Shown in pieces: positions 48,460 through 56,811 of a stretch of 64,000 bases of DNA. A program made the position numbers and the translations under genes. Source of the DNA: JACCQS01 sp963766765. GTDB taxonomy: Bacteria > Actinomycetota > Actinomycetes > Mycobacteriales > Geodermatophilaceae. The stretch spans positions 124,001 through 188,000 of the forward strand of contig CAVYBR010000015.1 of the NCBI GenBank assembly GCA_963766765.1, read 5' to 3'. The notes below the pieces were generated by a model, which saw nothing but the letters and a program-made list of their open reading frames with translations, made no database searches and was not told the DNA's origin. The first letter of the stretch is position 1; the number at the start of each line of letters is the position of its first letter.

Positions 48460-50163
48460 TCAGGTCAGGGGTACGACGTCGGGGGCGCCTAGCCGGGCGG
48501 CGTCGGCGGTCTCGTCGTCGGGCATCTGCTGGCTCTCGCGTTCGGCAGCCACGCGCATCCGGTAGTGCTCGATCTCCTTGTCGACCTGCTCCGGACTCCA
48601 GCCCAGCACCGCACCCATCAGCGCGGCGGCCTCGACGCACGCGCCGATCCCGCGGTCGAAGGTCTCGATCGAGATGTGCGTCCGCCGGGTCAGTACGTCG
48701 TCGAGGTGTCGGGCGCCCTCATGCGAGGCGGCATACGCGATTTCGACCCGCAGGTAGTCCGCCCCCTCGAGCGGTTCACCGAGTGAAGGGTCGGCGGCGA
48801 TCAGCTCGAGCACTTCGGAGATCAGCGATCCGTACCGGTGCAAGAGGTGATCGATCCAGACCTCGTGCAGGCCGGAGCGCGCGGCGAGTTCGTGTCGGGT
48901 GTTCCACAGCGGCGCGAACCCCTCGGCGCCCAGCAGCGCCACCGTGTCCGTCACCGAGGCCGGCACGCGCCGATCCAGGACCGTCCCGAGCCCGTGCACC
49001 GCTTCGTCGATCGCGTCCTTGGCCATGATCCGGTACGTCGTGTACTTGCCGCCCGCGACCACGACCAGCCCCGGAACCGTATGCGCAACAGCATGTTCCC
49101 GCGACAGTCTCGACGTGGCTTCGGACTCCCCGGACAACAACGGCCGTAACCCGGCGTACACACCCTCGACGTCGGCTGCGGTGAGCGGCTGGACGAGGAC
49201 CTTGTTGACGTGCCGCAGCAGGTAGTCGATGTCACTGGCACTCGCGGCCGGGTGGGCCTTGTCCAGTGCCCAGTCGGTGTCCGAGGTGCCGATGATCCAA
49301 TGCCGCCCCCACGGGATCACGAACAACACTGAGGTCTCGGTCCGCAGGATCAGGCCCGACTGCGAGTGGATCCGATCTCGCGGAACGACGAGGTGGACGC
49401 CCTTGCTCGCCCGTACGTTGAACTGGCCACGTTCCCGCGCCAACGCCTGCGTCTCGTCGGTCCACACCCCGGTGGCGTTGACGACTTGCCGGGCCCGAAT
49501 GGCGATCTCGCGATCGGACTCGAGTTCGCGTACGACAACGCCGGTCACCCGCTCGCCCTGCCGCATGAGCTTGATCACTCGCGTCCGCGAGACAACCAGC
49601 GCACCGTAGGCCGCTGCGGTTCGAGACACGAACATCGTGTGCCGGGCGTCGTCGACCTGTCCGTCGGAATACTGCAGCGCCCCGATCAACGCGTCCTTGC
49701 GCAGCGACGGCACGATCCGCCGGGCGCCGCGCCGGGTCAGATGTTTATGCCGCGGGAGACCGCGGGCCCGACCGGACAGGCCGCCGAGGCTGTCATAGAG
49801 GAGCAGGCCGGCTCCGGCGTAGATCCGCTCCCAGAACCGGTGCTTGAGCAGGTAGATGAACGACACCGGGCGGACGAGATGCGGCGCGAGGCGGTCCATC
49901 AGCAGACCCCGTTCGCCCAGCGCCTCGGCCACCAACCGGAAGTCGAGCATCTCGAGGTAGCGCAGACCGCCGTGGATCAGCTTGCTGGACCGGCTCGACG
50001 TACCCGACGCGAAGTCGCGGGCCTCGACCAGGCCGACGGTGAGCCCGCGGGTCGCAGCATCCAGGGCGCAACCGGCCCCGACGACGCCCCCGCCGATGAC
50101 AAGGACATCGAGCTCGATCTCGCCGAGCTGCTCGAGGGAGCGCCGGCGGAACTCCGGAGACAA
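48460..50163 (-). CDS. glpD: Aerobic glycerol-3-phosphate dehydrogenase
   Basis: 567 residues. The FAD-binding site VLVIGGGVVGAGCALDAATRG (from residue 20), SSRSSKLIHGGLRYLE, GHRW-like WGRHWIIGTSDTDW and the C-terminal DAO_C domain are present. It oxidises sn-glycerol-3-phosphate to dihydroxyacetone phosphate at the membrane, passing electrons to quinone. The only start in frame is TTG 50163, without a close ribosome site, and the protein begins unusually near the FAD motif. Two palindromes occupy the region just upstream. glpK lies directly upstream. Confidence 0.92.
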   Translation of the reverse strand: MSPEFRRRSLEQLGEIELDVLVIGGGVVGAGCALDAATRGLTVGLVEARDFASGTSSRSSKLIHGGLRYLEMLDFRLVAEALGERGLLMDRLAPHLVRPVSFIYLLKHRFWERIYAGAGLLLYDSLGGLSGRARGLPRHKHLTRRGARRIVPSLRKDALIGALQYSDGQVDDARHTMFVSRTAAAYGALVVSRTRVIKLMRQGERVTGVVVRELESDREIAIRARQVVNATGVWTDETQALARERGQFNVRASKGVHLVVPRDRIHSQSGLILRTETSVLFVIPWGRHWIIGTSDTDWALDKAHPAASASDIDYLLRHVNKVLVQPLTAADVEGVYAGLRPLLSGESEATSRLSREHAVAHTVPGLVVVAGGKYTTYRIMAKDAIDEAVHGLGTVLDRRVPASVTDTVALLGAEGFAPLWNTRHELAARSGLHEVWIDHLLHRYGSLISEVLELIAADPSLGEPLEGADYLRVEIAYAASHEGARHLDDVLTRRTHISIETFDRGIGACVEAAALMGAVLGWSPEQVDKEIEHYRMRVAAERESQQMPDDETADAARLGAPDVVPLT

Positions 50164-50217
50164 CGCGGTGGCTCTGATCTGGACGACCTCCCGGGCTGGC
50201 TCTGCGCGGAACTACTC

Positions 50218-50292
50218 CTGGCGGTTTGCCAGCAAACCGCCAGGACGTACGGAACTACGAACTACTCCTGGCGGTTTCTGCAGAAACCGCCA
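50218..50292. repeat. Two GGCGGTTT..AAACCGCC palindromes between glpK and glpD
   Basis: Copy one (50218-50243) has arms CTGGCGGTTTGC/GCAAACCGCCAG; copy two (50269-50292) has the CTGCAG centre seen at 8561. Both are preceded by the same AACTACTC bases, so a 50-bp direct repeat carries one palindrome each. They sit in the glpK-glpD gap and may set relative expression of the two genes or have displaced glpD's start region. Confidence 0.88.
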
Positions 50293-50310
50293 AGATGTAC
50301 GTCGGACCGA

Positions 50311-51828
50311 TCAGCCGACGTCCACCCAATCCAAGGTTCGGGTGACCGCCTTCTTCCACTGAGCGTAGGCAGCTTCGCGTTGGTCCTCCGACCAGGCCGG
50401 TTCCCAGCGCCGCTCCTCGTTCCAATTGGTGCGCAGCTCCTCGGTGCTGTCCCAGAAACCGACGGCGAGCCCGGCCGCGTACGCCGCCCCCAGCGCCGTT
50501 GTTTCCGCGACCACCGGACGGCTCACCGGTACGCCGAGAACGTCAGCCTGGATCTGCATGCACAGCTCGTTCGCGGTGACGCCGCCGTCGACCTTGAGCA
50601 CTGCCAACTGCACGCCCGAGTCGGCGGCCATGGCCTCGACGACGTCACGGCTTTGGAAGCAGATCGCCTCCAACGTTGCACGTGCCAAGTGTGCATTGGT
50701 GTTGAAGCGCGAGAGCCCGACGATCGCCCCGCGAGCATCCGAGCGCCAGTACGGCGCAAAGAGTCCCGAGAACGCCGGTACGAAATAGACGCCGCCGTTG
50801 TCCTCCACCTGCCGCGCCAGCGACTCGCTCTCACTGGCGCCGCTGATGATGCCCAGCTGATCGCGCAACCACTGGACCGCCGAACCGGTAACAGCGATCG
50901 AACCTTCCAGCGCGTACACCGGATCGTCCCCACCGAACTGATAGCAGACCGTCGTCAGCAAACCTGCCTCGGACCGGACCAGCTGTTCACCGGTGTTGAG
51001 CAGCAGGAAGTTGCCGGTGCCGTAAGTGTTCTTGGCCTCGCCGGGACTGAAGCAGACCTGACCGACGGTGGCCGCCTGCTGGTCCCCGAGGTCACCGGTC
51101 AGCGGCACCACGCCGGCCAAAGGGCCGCGTTCGAGCGTCAGCCCGTACGGCGTCGGGTCCGCGCTCGGTCGGATCTCGGGCAGCATCTCGCGCGGGATGT
51201 CGAAGAATCCGAGCAGTTCGTCGTCCCACTGCAGACTCTCGAGGTCCATCAGCATGGTCCGGCTCGCGTTGGTCACGTCCGTGACGTGGACGCCGCCGTC
51301 CGTGCCGCCGGTGAGGTTCCACAGCAGCCAGCTGTCGGTGGTTCCGAAGATCGCGTCGCCATGCGCGGCGGCTTCCCGTACCCCGTCGACGTTGTCCAGG
51401 ATCCATTGGATCTTCCCGCCGGAGAAGTACGTCGCAGGTGGCAGGCCGGCCTTGCGACGGATGATGTCGCCGCGGCCGTCGCGGTCCAGCGCCGTGGCGA
51501 TCCGGTCGGTACGGGTGTCCTGCCACACGATTGCGTTGTAGTACGGACGGCCGGTCTTCCGGTCCCAGACCAGGGTCGTCTCGCGCTGGTTGGTGATCCC
51601 GAGGGCGGCCAAGTCGGCGGCGACCAGCTGCGCGTGCTGCAGTCCGGTCTGGATGACCGCCGAGGTGCGTTCCCAGATCTCGATCGGATTGTGCTCGACC
51701 CAACCGGCGCGCGGCAGGATCTGCTGGTGTTCGAGCTGGTGCCGGCCGACCACATTGCCCTCGTGGTCGAAGATCATGAAGCGCGTACTGGTGGTCCCCT
51801 GGTCGACCGCGCCGACGAATTCCGCCAT
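50311..51828 (-). CDS. glpK: Glycerol kinase
   Basis: 505 residues. FVGAVDQGTTSTRFMIFD (phosphate 1), GWVEHNPIEIW, ITNQRETTLVWD, NTYGTGNFLLLNTG and the second FGGY signature GAIVGLSRFNTNAHLARATLEAICFQ are all present. It phosphorylates glycerol with ATP to glycerol-3-phosphate for GlpD. ATG 51828 has AGGTGA 5 bases upstream; GTG 51837 is an alternative. No glpF or regulator gene is adjacent. Confidence 0.96.
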   Translation of the reverse strand: MAEFVGAVDQGTTSTRFMIFDHEGNVVGRHQLEHQQILPRAGWVEHNPIEIWERTSAVIQTGLQHAQLVAADLAALGITNQRETTLVWDRKTGRPYYNAIVWQDTRTDRIATALDRDGRGDIIRRKAGLPPATYFSGGKIQWILDNVDGVREAAAHGDAIFGTTDSWLLWNLTGGTDGGVHVTDVTNASRTMLMDLESLQWDDELLGFFDIPREMLPEIRPSADPTPYGLTLERGPLAGVVPLTGDLGDQQAATVGQVCFSPGEAKNTYGTGNFLLLNTGEQLVRSEAGLLTTVCYQFGGDDPVYALEGSIAVTGSAVQWLRDQLGIISGASESESLARQVEDNGGVYFVPAFSGLFAPYWRSDARGAIVGLSRFNTNAHLARATLEAICFQSRDVVEAMAADSGVQLAVLKVDGGVTANELCMQIQADVLGVPVSRPVVAETTALGAAYAAGLAVGFWDSTEELRTNWNEERRWEPAWSEDQREAAYAQWKKAVTRTLDWVDVG

Positions 51829-51887
51829 GCCGCTCACCTAAGCACCGCAGGCGGTCCGGGCCCGTGGACGGGTGGCAGGCTGAGACC

Positions 51888-52697
51888 ATGCCCAGCGTCC
51901 CCGAGTCGCCTGCCGCGGGGCGGACGTACGTACACCGCGATGGGCTCAGGTTGGCCTACGAAATGGCGGGGACCGGAGATCCGGCGATCGTGCTGGTCCA
52001 TGGGTTTGCCTGCGACCGCTCGTACTTCGCTCCGCAGTTCGACCACTTCGCCGCCGGCCGCGCTGTCGTAGCCGTCGACCTGAGAGGTCACGGCGACAGT
52101 GATCACCCCGACCCAGGTCCGGGCGTGTACGACATCGAGACCCTTGCCGATGACGTGCTCGCGGTCGCCGCCGCAGCCCGGTGCGAGGCGCCGATCGTGG
52201 TCGGGCACAGCCTTGGTGCCCTGGTCGCTCTGGCATGTGCCGCTCGCGAGGGCGCTGCCAGGGCCGCCATCCTGGTCGAGCCCGCGCCTATCCTGAGTGA
52301 GCGCGGCAAGGGTTACTTCGGCAAGAAGGCAGGCGCGGTCGAGGCCGACCTCGACCGGTCCTGGCGCACTGCGTTCGTCACCGGCCTGTTCCTCCCGACC
52401 GACACAGCTCGGCGTGACGAGATCATCAGCGAGATGCCCCAGCAGCCGCCCGCGATCGCGGCTGCACTATTCAGGGCGATAGCCGGCTTCGACGGCCGCT
52501 GCGCACTCGGCACGGTCGCCGTTCCGTTGCTGTCGATCAGCGGCGCGATCCCGAGTGACACTGCCGCCGACCTCCGCAGCTCCGGCCCGACCGTTTGTGT
52601 CGGCCAGACCGTCGGGGCTGGGCACTTCAACCAGCTCGAGGTACCGGACCAGGTCAACCTCATGATCGACCGGTTCCTGGCGGTCAACGGACTCTGA
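51888..52697 (+). CDS. Alpha/beta-hydrolase fold esterase
   Basis: 269 residues. The oxyanion HG motif is in VLVHGFACDRSYF, the nucleophile in VVGHSLGALVAL, and the catalytic His in VGAGHFNQLEVPDQV. VAVDLRGHGDSD is typical of haloperoxidase- or esterase-like members. The substrate is not deducible. It is divergent from glpK and converges with an MFS gene. ATG 51888 gives a compact N-terminus. Confidence 0.85.
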   Translation: MPSVPESPAAGRTYVHRDGLRLAYEMAGTGDPAIVLVHGFACDRSYFAPQFDHFAAGRAVVAVDLRGHGDSDHPDPGPGVYDIETLADDVLAVAAAARCEAPIVVGHSLGALVALACAAREGAARAAILVEPAPILSERGKGYFGKKAGAVEADLDRSWRTAFVTGLFLPTDTARRDEIISEMPQQPPAIAAALFRAIAGFDGRCALGTVAVPLLSISGAIPSDTAADLRSSGPTVCVGQTVGAGHFNQLEVPDQVNLMIDRFLAVNGL

Positions 52698-52753
52698 GCA
52701 CCGGCTCCCGGCCGCCCAGCGGCCGAGTCGCCAGAACGTGCCCGAGAGCGTGC

Positions 52754-53968
52754 TCAGCTCACGCGGGCGTCAGCGTCGGCCGACTCGGACTCGGTGTGCA
52801 GGGTGTGCTGGAACAGGAAGACGGACGTGGCGGCGAGGAGGGCGAGCGCGGTCGCAACGAGGAACGCCTGGTTGGCGCCGTACAGGTCCACCAAGAGACC
52901 TGAGGACGCGGCGCCCACCGCGACTCCCAGACCCACAGCCGTTCCGACCCAGGTGTATCCCTCGGTGACGATCGCTCGCGGCACCAACTTCTCCACCAGG
53001 GTGAATGACGTGATCAGCGACGGGGACATCGCGAAGCCGAAGGCGCCGACTGCAACGACCATCACCCAGACGTTGCTGATCACCGCCAGCGGCAGGCTGA
53101 GCAGAGTCAGGCAGCCGAGGATGTTGATCAGTCGCGAATGCAACGAGTTGCGGAAATGCCTAGTGCCCCACAGGATCCCGGAGGCCATCGAGCCGAGCGC
53201 CAGCGCGGAGATCAGAACGCCGGACAGTTCGTACGCGGCCATCTCTTCGGAGAACGCGACCAGGCTGACCTGCATGACACCGAGGATGCCGCCGATCGTG
53301 AACCCGACCACGCAGAGCACCCGCAGCCCTGGCACCCGCATCGCCGACGGGCCGCGTTGGATGTGCGCGCCACCCGGCGGTGGTTCGGTCTTGCGCTGGG
53401 CGGCGAAGAGCAGGCCACCGATCGTGGCGAAGACGAAGGCGGTCACAACTCCGGCGGTCGTGTGACCGGTCGTGGACAGGAACGTGACCAGAACCGGCCC
53501 GATGATGAACGTGAACTCGTCCAGCACCGACTCGAAGGCCAGGGCGGTCGCCAGCTTCTTCGAACCCTTGAGCAGGTAGGTCCACCTCGTGCGCAGCATG
53601 CTGGACACCGGCGGGATACAGGCGCCGGCGATCCCGGCTGCCACGAAGGTGATCCATCTCGGTTGGTCCTCGCGAACCGACCACAGGAACGTCGTACCGG
53701 CCACCACGAACACGCCGAGAATCGGCAGCAGCACCCGCCGCTGACCGAACGCGTCGGCGGCTCGGCCGAGCAACGGGCCGAAGATCGACGTCGTCATTGC
53801 ACCGGTGGCTGCGACCGCACCACCGAGCGCGTACGAGCCGGTGTAGTCCTCGACCACGAGAAGGCAGCCCAAGCCGACCATCGACAGCGGCAGCCGACCG
53901 ATGAAACCGACCGCGACCATGGGCAGTGCGTGCGGGGTCAACAGCACCTGCTTGTACGCCCCGAGCAC
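52754..53968 (-). CDS. MFS transporter
   Basis: 404 residues, 12 membrane segments, GTG start. Motif A-like GRAADAFGQRRVLLPILG follows TM2. The remaining sequence (FESVLDEFTFIIGPVLVTFL; TRLINILGC-type loops) resembles actinobacterial MFS proteins of unknown substrate, possibly sugars or drugs. It converges with the hydrolase gene. No regulator is adjacent. The ~155 bases upstream hold no recognised element. Confidence 0.82.
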   Translation of the reverse strand: MLGAYKQVLLTPHALPMVAVGFIGRLPLSMVGLGCLLVVEDYTGSYALGGAVAATGAMTTSIFGPLLGRAADAFGQRRVLLPILGVFVVAGTTFLWSVREDQPRWITFVAAGIAGACIPPVSSMLRTRWTYLLKGSKKLATALAFESVLDEFTFIIGPVLVTFLSTTGHTTAGVVTAFVFATIGGLLFAAQRKTEPPPGGAHIQRGPSAMRVPGLRVLCVVGFTIGGILGVMQVSLVAFSEEMAAYELSGVLISALALGSMASGILWGTRHFRNSLHSRLINILGCLTLLSLPLAVISNVWVMVVAVGAFGFAMSPSLITSFTLVEKLVPRAIVTEGYTWVGTAVGLGVAVGAASSGLLVDLYGANQAFLVATALALLAATSVFLFQHTLHTESESADADARVS

Positions 53969-54123
53969 CCGTTCGCCGCCCTTCGCTCACCTGACCGGCG
54001 CACACGCTAGCCGACGACGTGGGTTCCTGGAGGGTGCGGATGTGCGAAGAAGCTGCGGGCGGACCGATGAATTTCAGCCGCCGGAGCGGTCAGATGTAGG
54101 GAGACATCGACTGAGGGAGTGGC

Positions 54124-54690
54124 ATGGGCGTAGTGATCTATTCGATGCACGTATCGCTGGACGGCTTCATGGATTCGCCCGGTCGCGGGGACAACTGGAG
54201 CGAGCCGGATGAGGAGGTGCACCGGTTCGCCAACGAACAGCAGGCCGCGTCGAGTGGCTCGGTGTACGGGCGAGGTCTGTACGAGGTCATGGCCGGCTAC
54301 TGGCCGGAAGTCCCGAACGACCCTGACGCGTCGCCGGTGGAGCAGGAGTTTGCCGCTGCCTGGCTGGCCACCCCGCGCCTGGTCTTTTCCCGGACGCTGC
54401 CCTCAGTTGACTTCAACAGCCGGCTCGCGACGGGGGACATGGCAACCGAAGTACGGCAGTTCCGGGAGGAGTGCGGCGGGGACATCGATGTCGGCGGCGC
54501 GGACCTGGCCGGTCAGCTGATCAAGCTCGGGCTGGTCGATGAGTTCCGGCTGTTCGTGTTTCCGATCGTCCTCGGCGCCGGCCGGCCGTTCTTCCCGCCC
54601 CTGGACGAGGTGATCAAGCTGGAGCAGGTCGAGAGCCGGCGCTTCGACGCCTCCGGCGTGGTCTACCTGCGCTACCGGAGAGTCGCCTAA
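54124..54690 (+). CDS. RibD-C/dihydrofolate reductase-like protein
   Basis: 188 residues. MHVSLDGFMDSPGRGDNW, SVYGRGLYEVMAGYWPE, VGGADLAGQLIKLGLVDEFRLFVFPIVLGAGRPFFPPL are the family signatures of the YyaP/YqjY-type RibD C-terminal domain. The NADPH-binding GG is in VGGADL. The reductase substrate is unknown. GGGAG lies 6 bases before the ATG. Paired palindromes follow. Confidence 0.9.
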   Translation: MGVVIYSMHVSLDGFMDSPGRGDNWSEPDEEVHRFANEQQAASSGSVYGRGLYEVMAGYWPEVPNDPDASPVEQEFAAAWLATPRLVFSRTLPSVDFNSRLATGDMATEVRQFREECGGDIDVGGADLAGQLIKLGLVDEFRLFVFPIVLGAGRPFFPPLDEVIKLEQVESRRFDASGVVYLRYRRVA

Positions 54691-54713
54691 GCCCGGTTAT
54701 CTGGCCCGGTTTT

Positions 54714-54779
54714 GGGACGTTATGCGCATAACGTCCCGGATTCCGGGCCCCAAACGGGACGTTATGCGCATAACGTCCC
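54714..54779. repeat. Paired GTTATGCGCATAAC palindromes, locus 2
   Basis: Perfect 24-base dyads at 54714 and 54756, 42 bases apart, with GGATTCCGGGCCCCAAAC between. The arrangement matches 22018-22083, including the outer sequences that can pair to close a larger stem. It lies between the converging DHFR-like and PEPCK genes. Confidence 0.92.
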
Positions 54780-54794
54780 GAAAAGCTGGGGCAG

Positions 54795-56612
54795 TCAGGC
54801 GTCGAGCCGGCGCTTGAGGGTCTCCAGCTCGTCGCGCATCGTGGTCGGCAGGGAGTCGCCGATCTTGTCGAACCACTCGGCGATCTGCGGGATCTCCGCG
54901 CGCCATTCCTCGGGGTCGACCGCGAGCACGGCCTCGATCTGCTCGTCGGTCATCCCCAGCCCGTCGGTGTCCAAGGACTCCGCCGTCGGTACGTGGCCAA
55001 CCGGCGTCTCGACCGCGGCCGCGCTGCCCTCCAGGCGCTCGATGACCCACTTGAGGACGCGCGAGTTCTCGCCGAAGCCCGGCCAGAGGAACTTGCCCTC
55101 ATTGTCCACTCGGAACCAGTTGACATAGAAGATCTTCGGCAGCTTGGTCGAGTCAGCGCTCTTGCCGGTCTCCACCCAGTGGTTGAAGTAGTCGCCGGCG
55201 TTGTAGCCGATGAACGGCAGCATCGCGAACGGATCACGCCGTACGACGCCCACCGCGCCGGTCGCTGCAGCAGTCGTCTCGGACGAGAGCGTCGCACCCA
55301 TGAACACCCCGTGCTGCCAGTCGCGGGACTCGGTGACCAGCGGGATCGTGGTTTTGCGCCGGCCGCCGAACAGGATCGCCGAGATCGGCACACCGTTCGG
55401 GTCGTCGTACTCCGGCGCGAGGATCGGGCATTGCTTGATCGGGGTGCAGAACCGCGAGTTCGGGTGTGAGGAGACCTCTTCGGAGTCCGGCGTCCAGTCC
55501 GCACCCTTCCAGCTGGTCAGGTGCGCCGGCTTCTCCTTGGTCATCCCCTCCCACCAGATGTCGCCGTCATCGGTGAGCGCAACGTTGGTGAAGACCGAGT
55601 TGCCCTTCGCAATGGTTCGCATCGCATTGGGATTGGTGTCCCACCCGGTGCCTGGTGCCACGCCGAACAGCCCGTACTCAGGGTTGAGCGCGTACAGCCG
55701 CCCGTCCTCCCCGAACCGCATCCATGCGATGTCGTCGCCGAGGGTCTCGACCTTCCAGCCGGGCACGGTGGGCTCGAGCATCGCGAGGTTGGTCTTGCCG
55801 CAGGCCGACGGGAAGGCGGCGGCGATGTAGTGGCTGGCACCCTCGGGGCTGGTCATCTTCAGGATCAGCATGTGTTCGGCCAGCCAGCCGCCGTCGCGGG
55901 CCATGACCGACGCGATCCGCAACGAATAACACTTCTTGCCCAGCAGCGCGTTGCCGCCGTACCCGGACCCGTACGACCAGATCATCCGCTCCTCGGGGAA
56001 CTGCACGATGTACTTGGTCTGGCTGCACGGCCACGGCACGTCTTCCTGGCCGGGCTCCAATGGGGCGCCGACTGAGTGCAGCGCGGGTACGAAGTCTCGG
56101 TCCTTGCCCAGTGCCTCTAGCGCTTTGCTCCCGCTCCGAGCCATCACGAGCATCGACACCACGACGTACTCGGAATCGGTGATCTCCACGCCGAACATCG
56201 GCTCCGCGGCCTCGATCGGGCCCATGCAGAACGGGATGACGTACATCGTCCGGCCCTGCATGCACCCGCGGTAGAGCTCGGTCATGATGGCCTTCATCTC
56301 GTTCGGATCCATCCAGTTGTTGGTGGGACCCGAGTCCTGCTCGCGCACGGAGCAGATGAAGGTGCGGTCCTCGACCCGGGCGACATCGCTCGGGTCGGAG
56401 GCGGCATAGAACGAATTGGGCTTCTTCGACAGGCGGGTGAACGTCCCCGCCTCGACCAGCTGGTCGGTCAGTCGGGTCCACTCCTCCGGACTGCCATCCA
56501 CCCACACGACCTGCTCAGGGGTGGTCAGTTCGGCCACCTCGCGTACCCAGCCCAGAAGTCGCTCGTGGTTGGTAGGTGCGCGGTCCAAACCGGGTATGAC
56601 AGCCATTGTCAT
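54795..56612 (-). CDS. pckG: Phosphoenolpyruvate carboxykinase (GTP)
   Basis: 605 residues. The P-loop region FPSACGKTNLAML, the GTP-class signature with the reactive cysteine in the same loop, DDIAWMRFGEDGRLYALNPEYGLFGVAPGTG and the nucleotide-binding HGVFMGATLSSETTAAA are clear. It converts oxaloacetate and GTP to PEP for gluconeogenesis. ATG 56612 has AAGGAG 8 bases upstream. The frame is open far upstream, but that sequence is antisense to the next gene and not coding. It is divergent from the acyl-CoA dehydrogenase-like gene. Confidence 0.96.
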   Translation of the reverse strand: MTMAVIPGLDRAPTNHERLLGWVREVAELTTPEQVVWVDGSPEEWTRLTDQLVEAGTFTRLSKKPNSFYAASDPSDVARVEDRTFICSVREQDSGPTNNWMDPNEMKAIMTELYRGCMQGRTMYVIPFCMGPIEAAEPMFGVEITDSEYVVVSMLVMARSGSKALEALGKDRDFVPALHSVGAPLEPGQEDVPWPCSQTKYIVQFPEERMIWSYGSGYGGNALLGKKCYSLRIASVMARDGGWLAEHMLILKMTSPEGASHYIAAAFPSACGKTNLAMLEPTVPGWKVETLGDDIAWMRFGEDGRLYALNPEYGLFGVAPGTGWDTNPNAMRTIAKGNSVFTNVALTDDGDIWWEGMTKEKPAHLTSWKGADWTPDSEEVSSHPNSRFCTPIKQCPILAPEYDDPNGVPISAILFGGRRKTTIPLVTESRDWQHGVFMGATLSSETTAAATGAVGVVRRDPFAMLPFIGYNAGDYFNHWVETGKSADSTKLPKIFYVNWFRVDNEGKFLWPGFGENSRVLKWVIERLEGSAAAVETPVGHVPTAESLDTDGLGMTDEQIEAVLAVDPEEWRAEIPQIAEWFDKIGDSLPTTMRDELETLKRRLDA

Positions 56613-56811
56613 ATCGACTCCTTGTATCGGCAGCGAAACGCAGCGTGTCCGGGGACGGTTGTGGCTCACCGTCGCCGAACCCCGGCTGAGGTCCGACCCG
56701 ACGTACGTGGGGGATTCCTGCAGACTACCGGCGCCGTAACGACGGCGAAACATCAGGATTGTGCATCCGCTCACATGGACGCACGATTGGCATACAGCGT
56801 AAGTTTGCGCT

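Noticed and set aside
49366..52071. A 901-codon plus-strand open frame opposite glpD and glpK
   Set aside because: It spans two well-conserved genes and their gap on the other strand and has no recognisable domain; it stays open because of base composition and because the palindromes lack stops.
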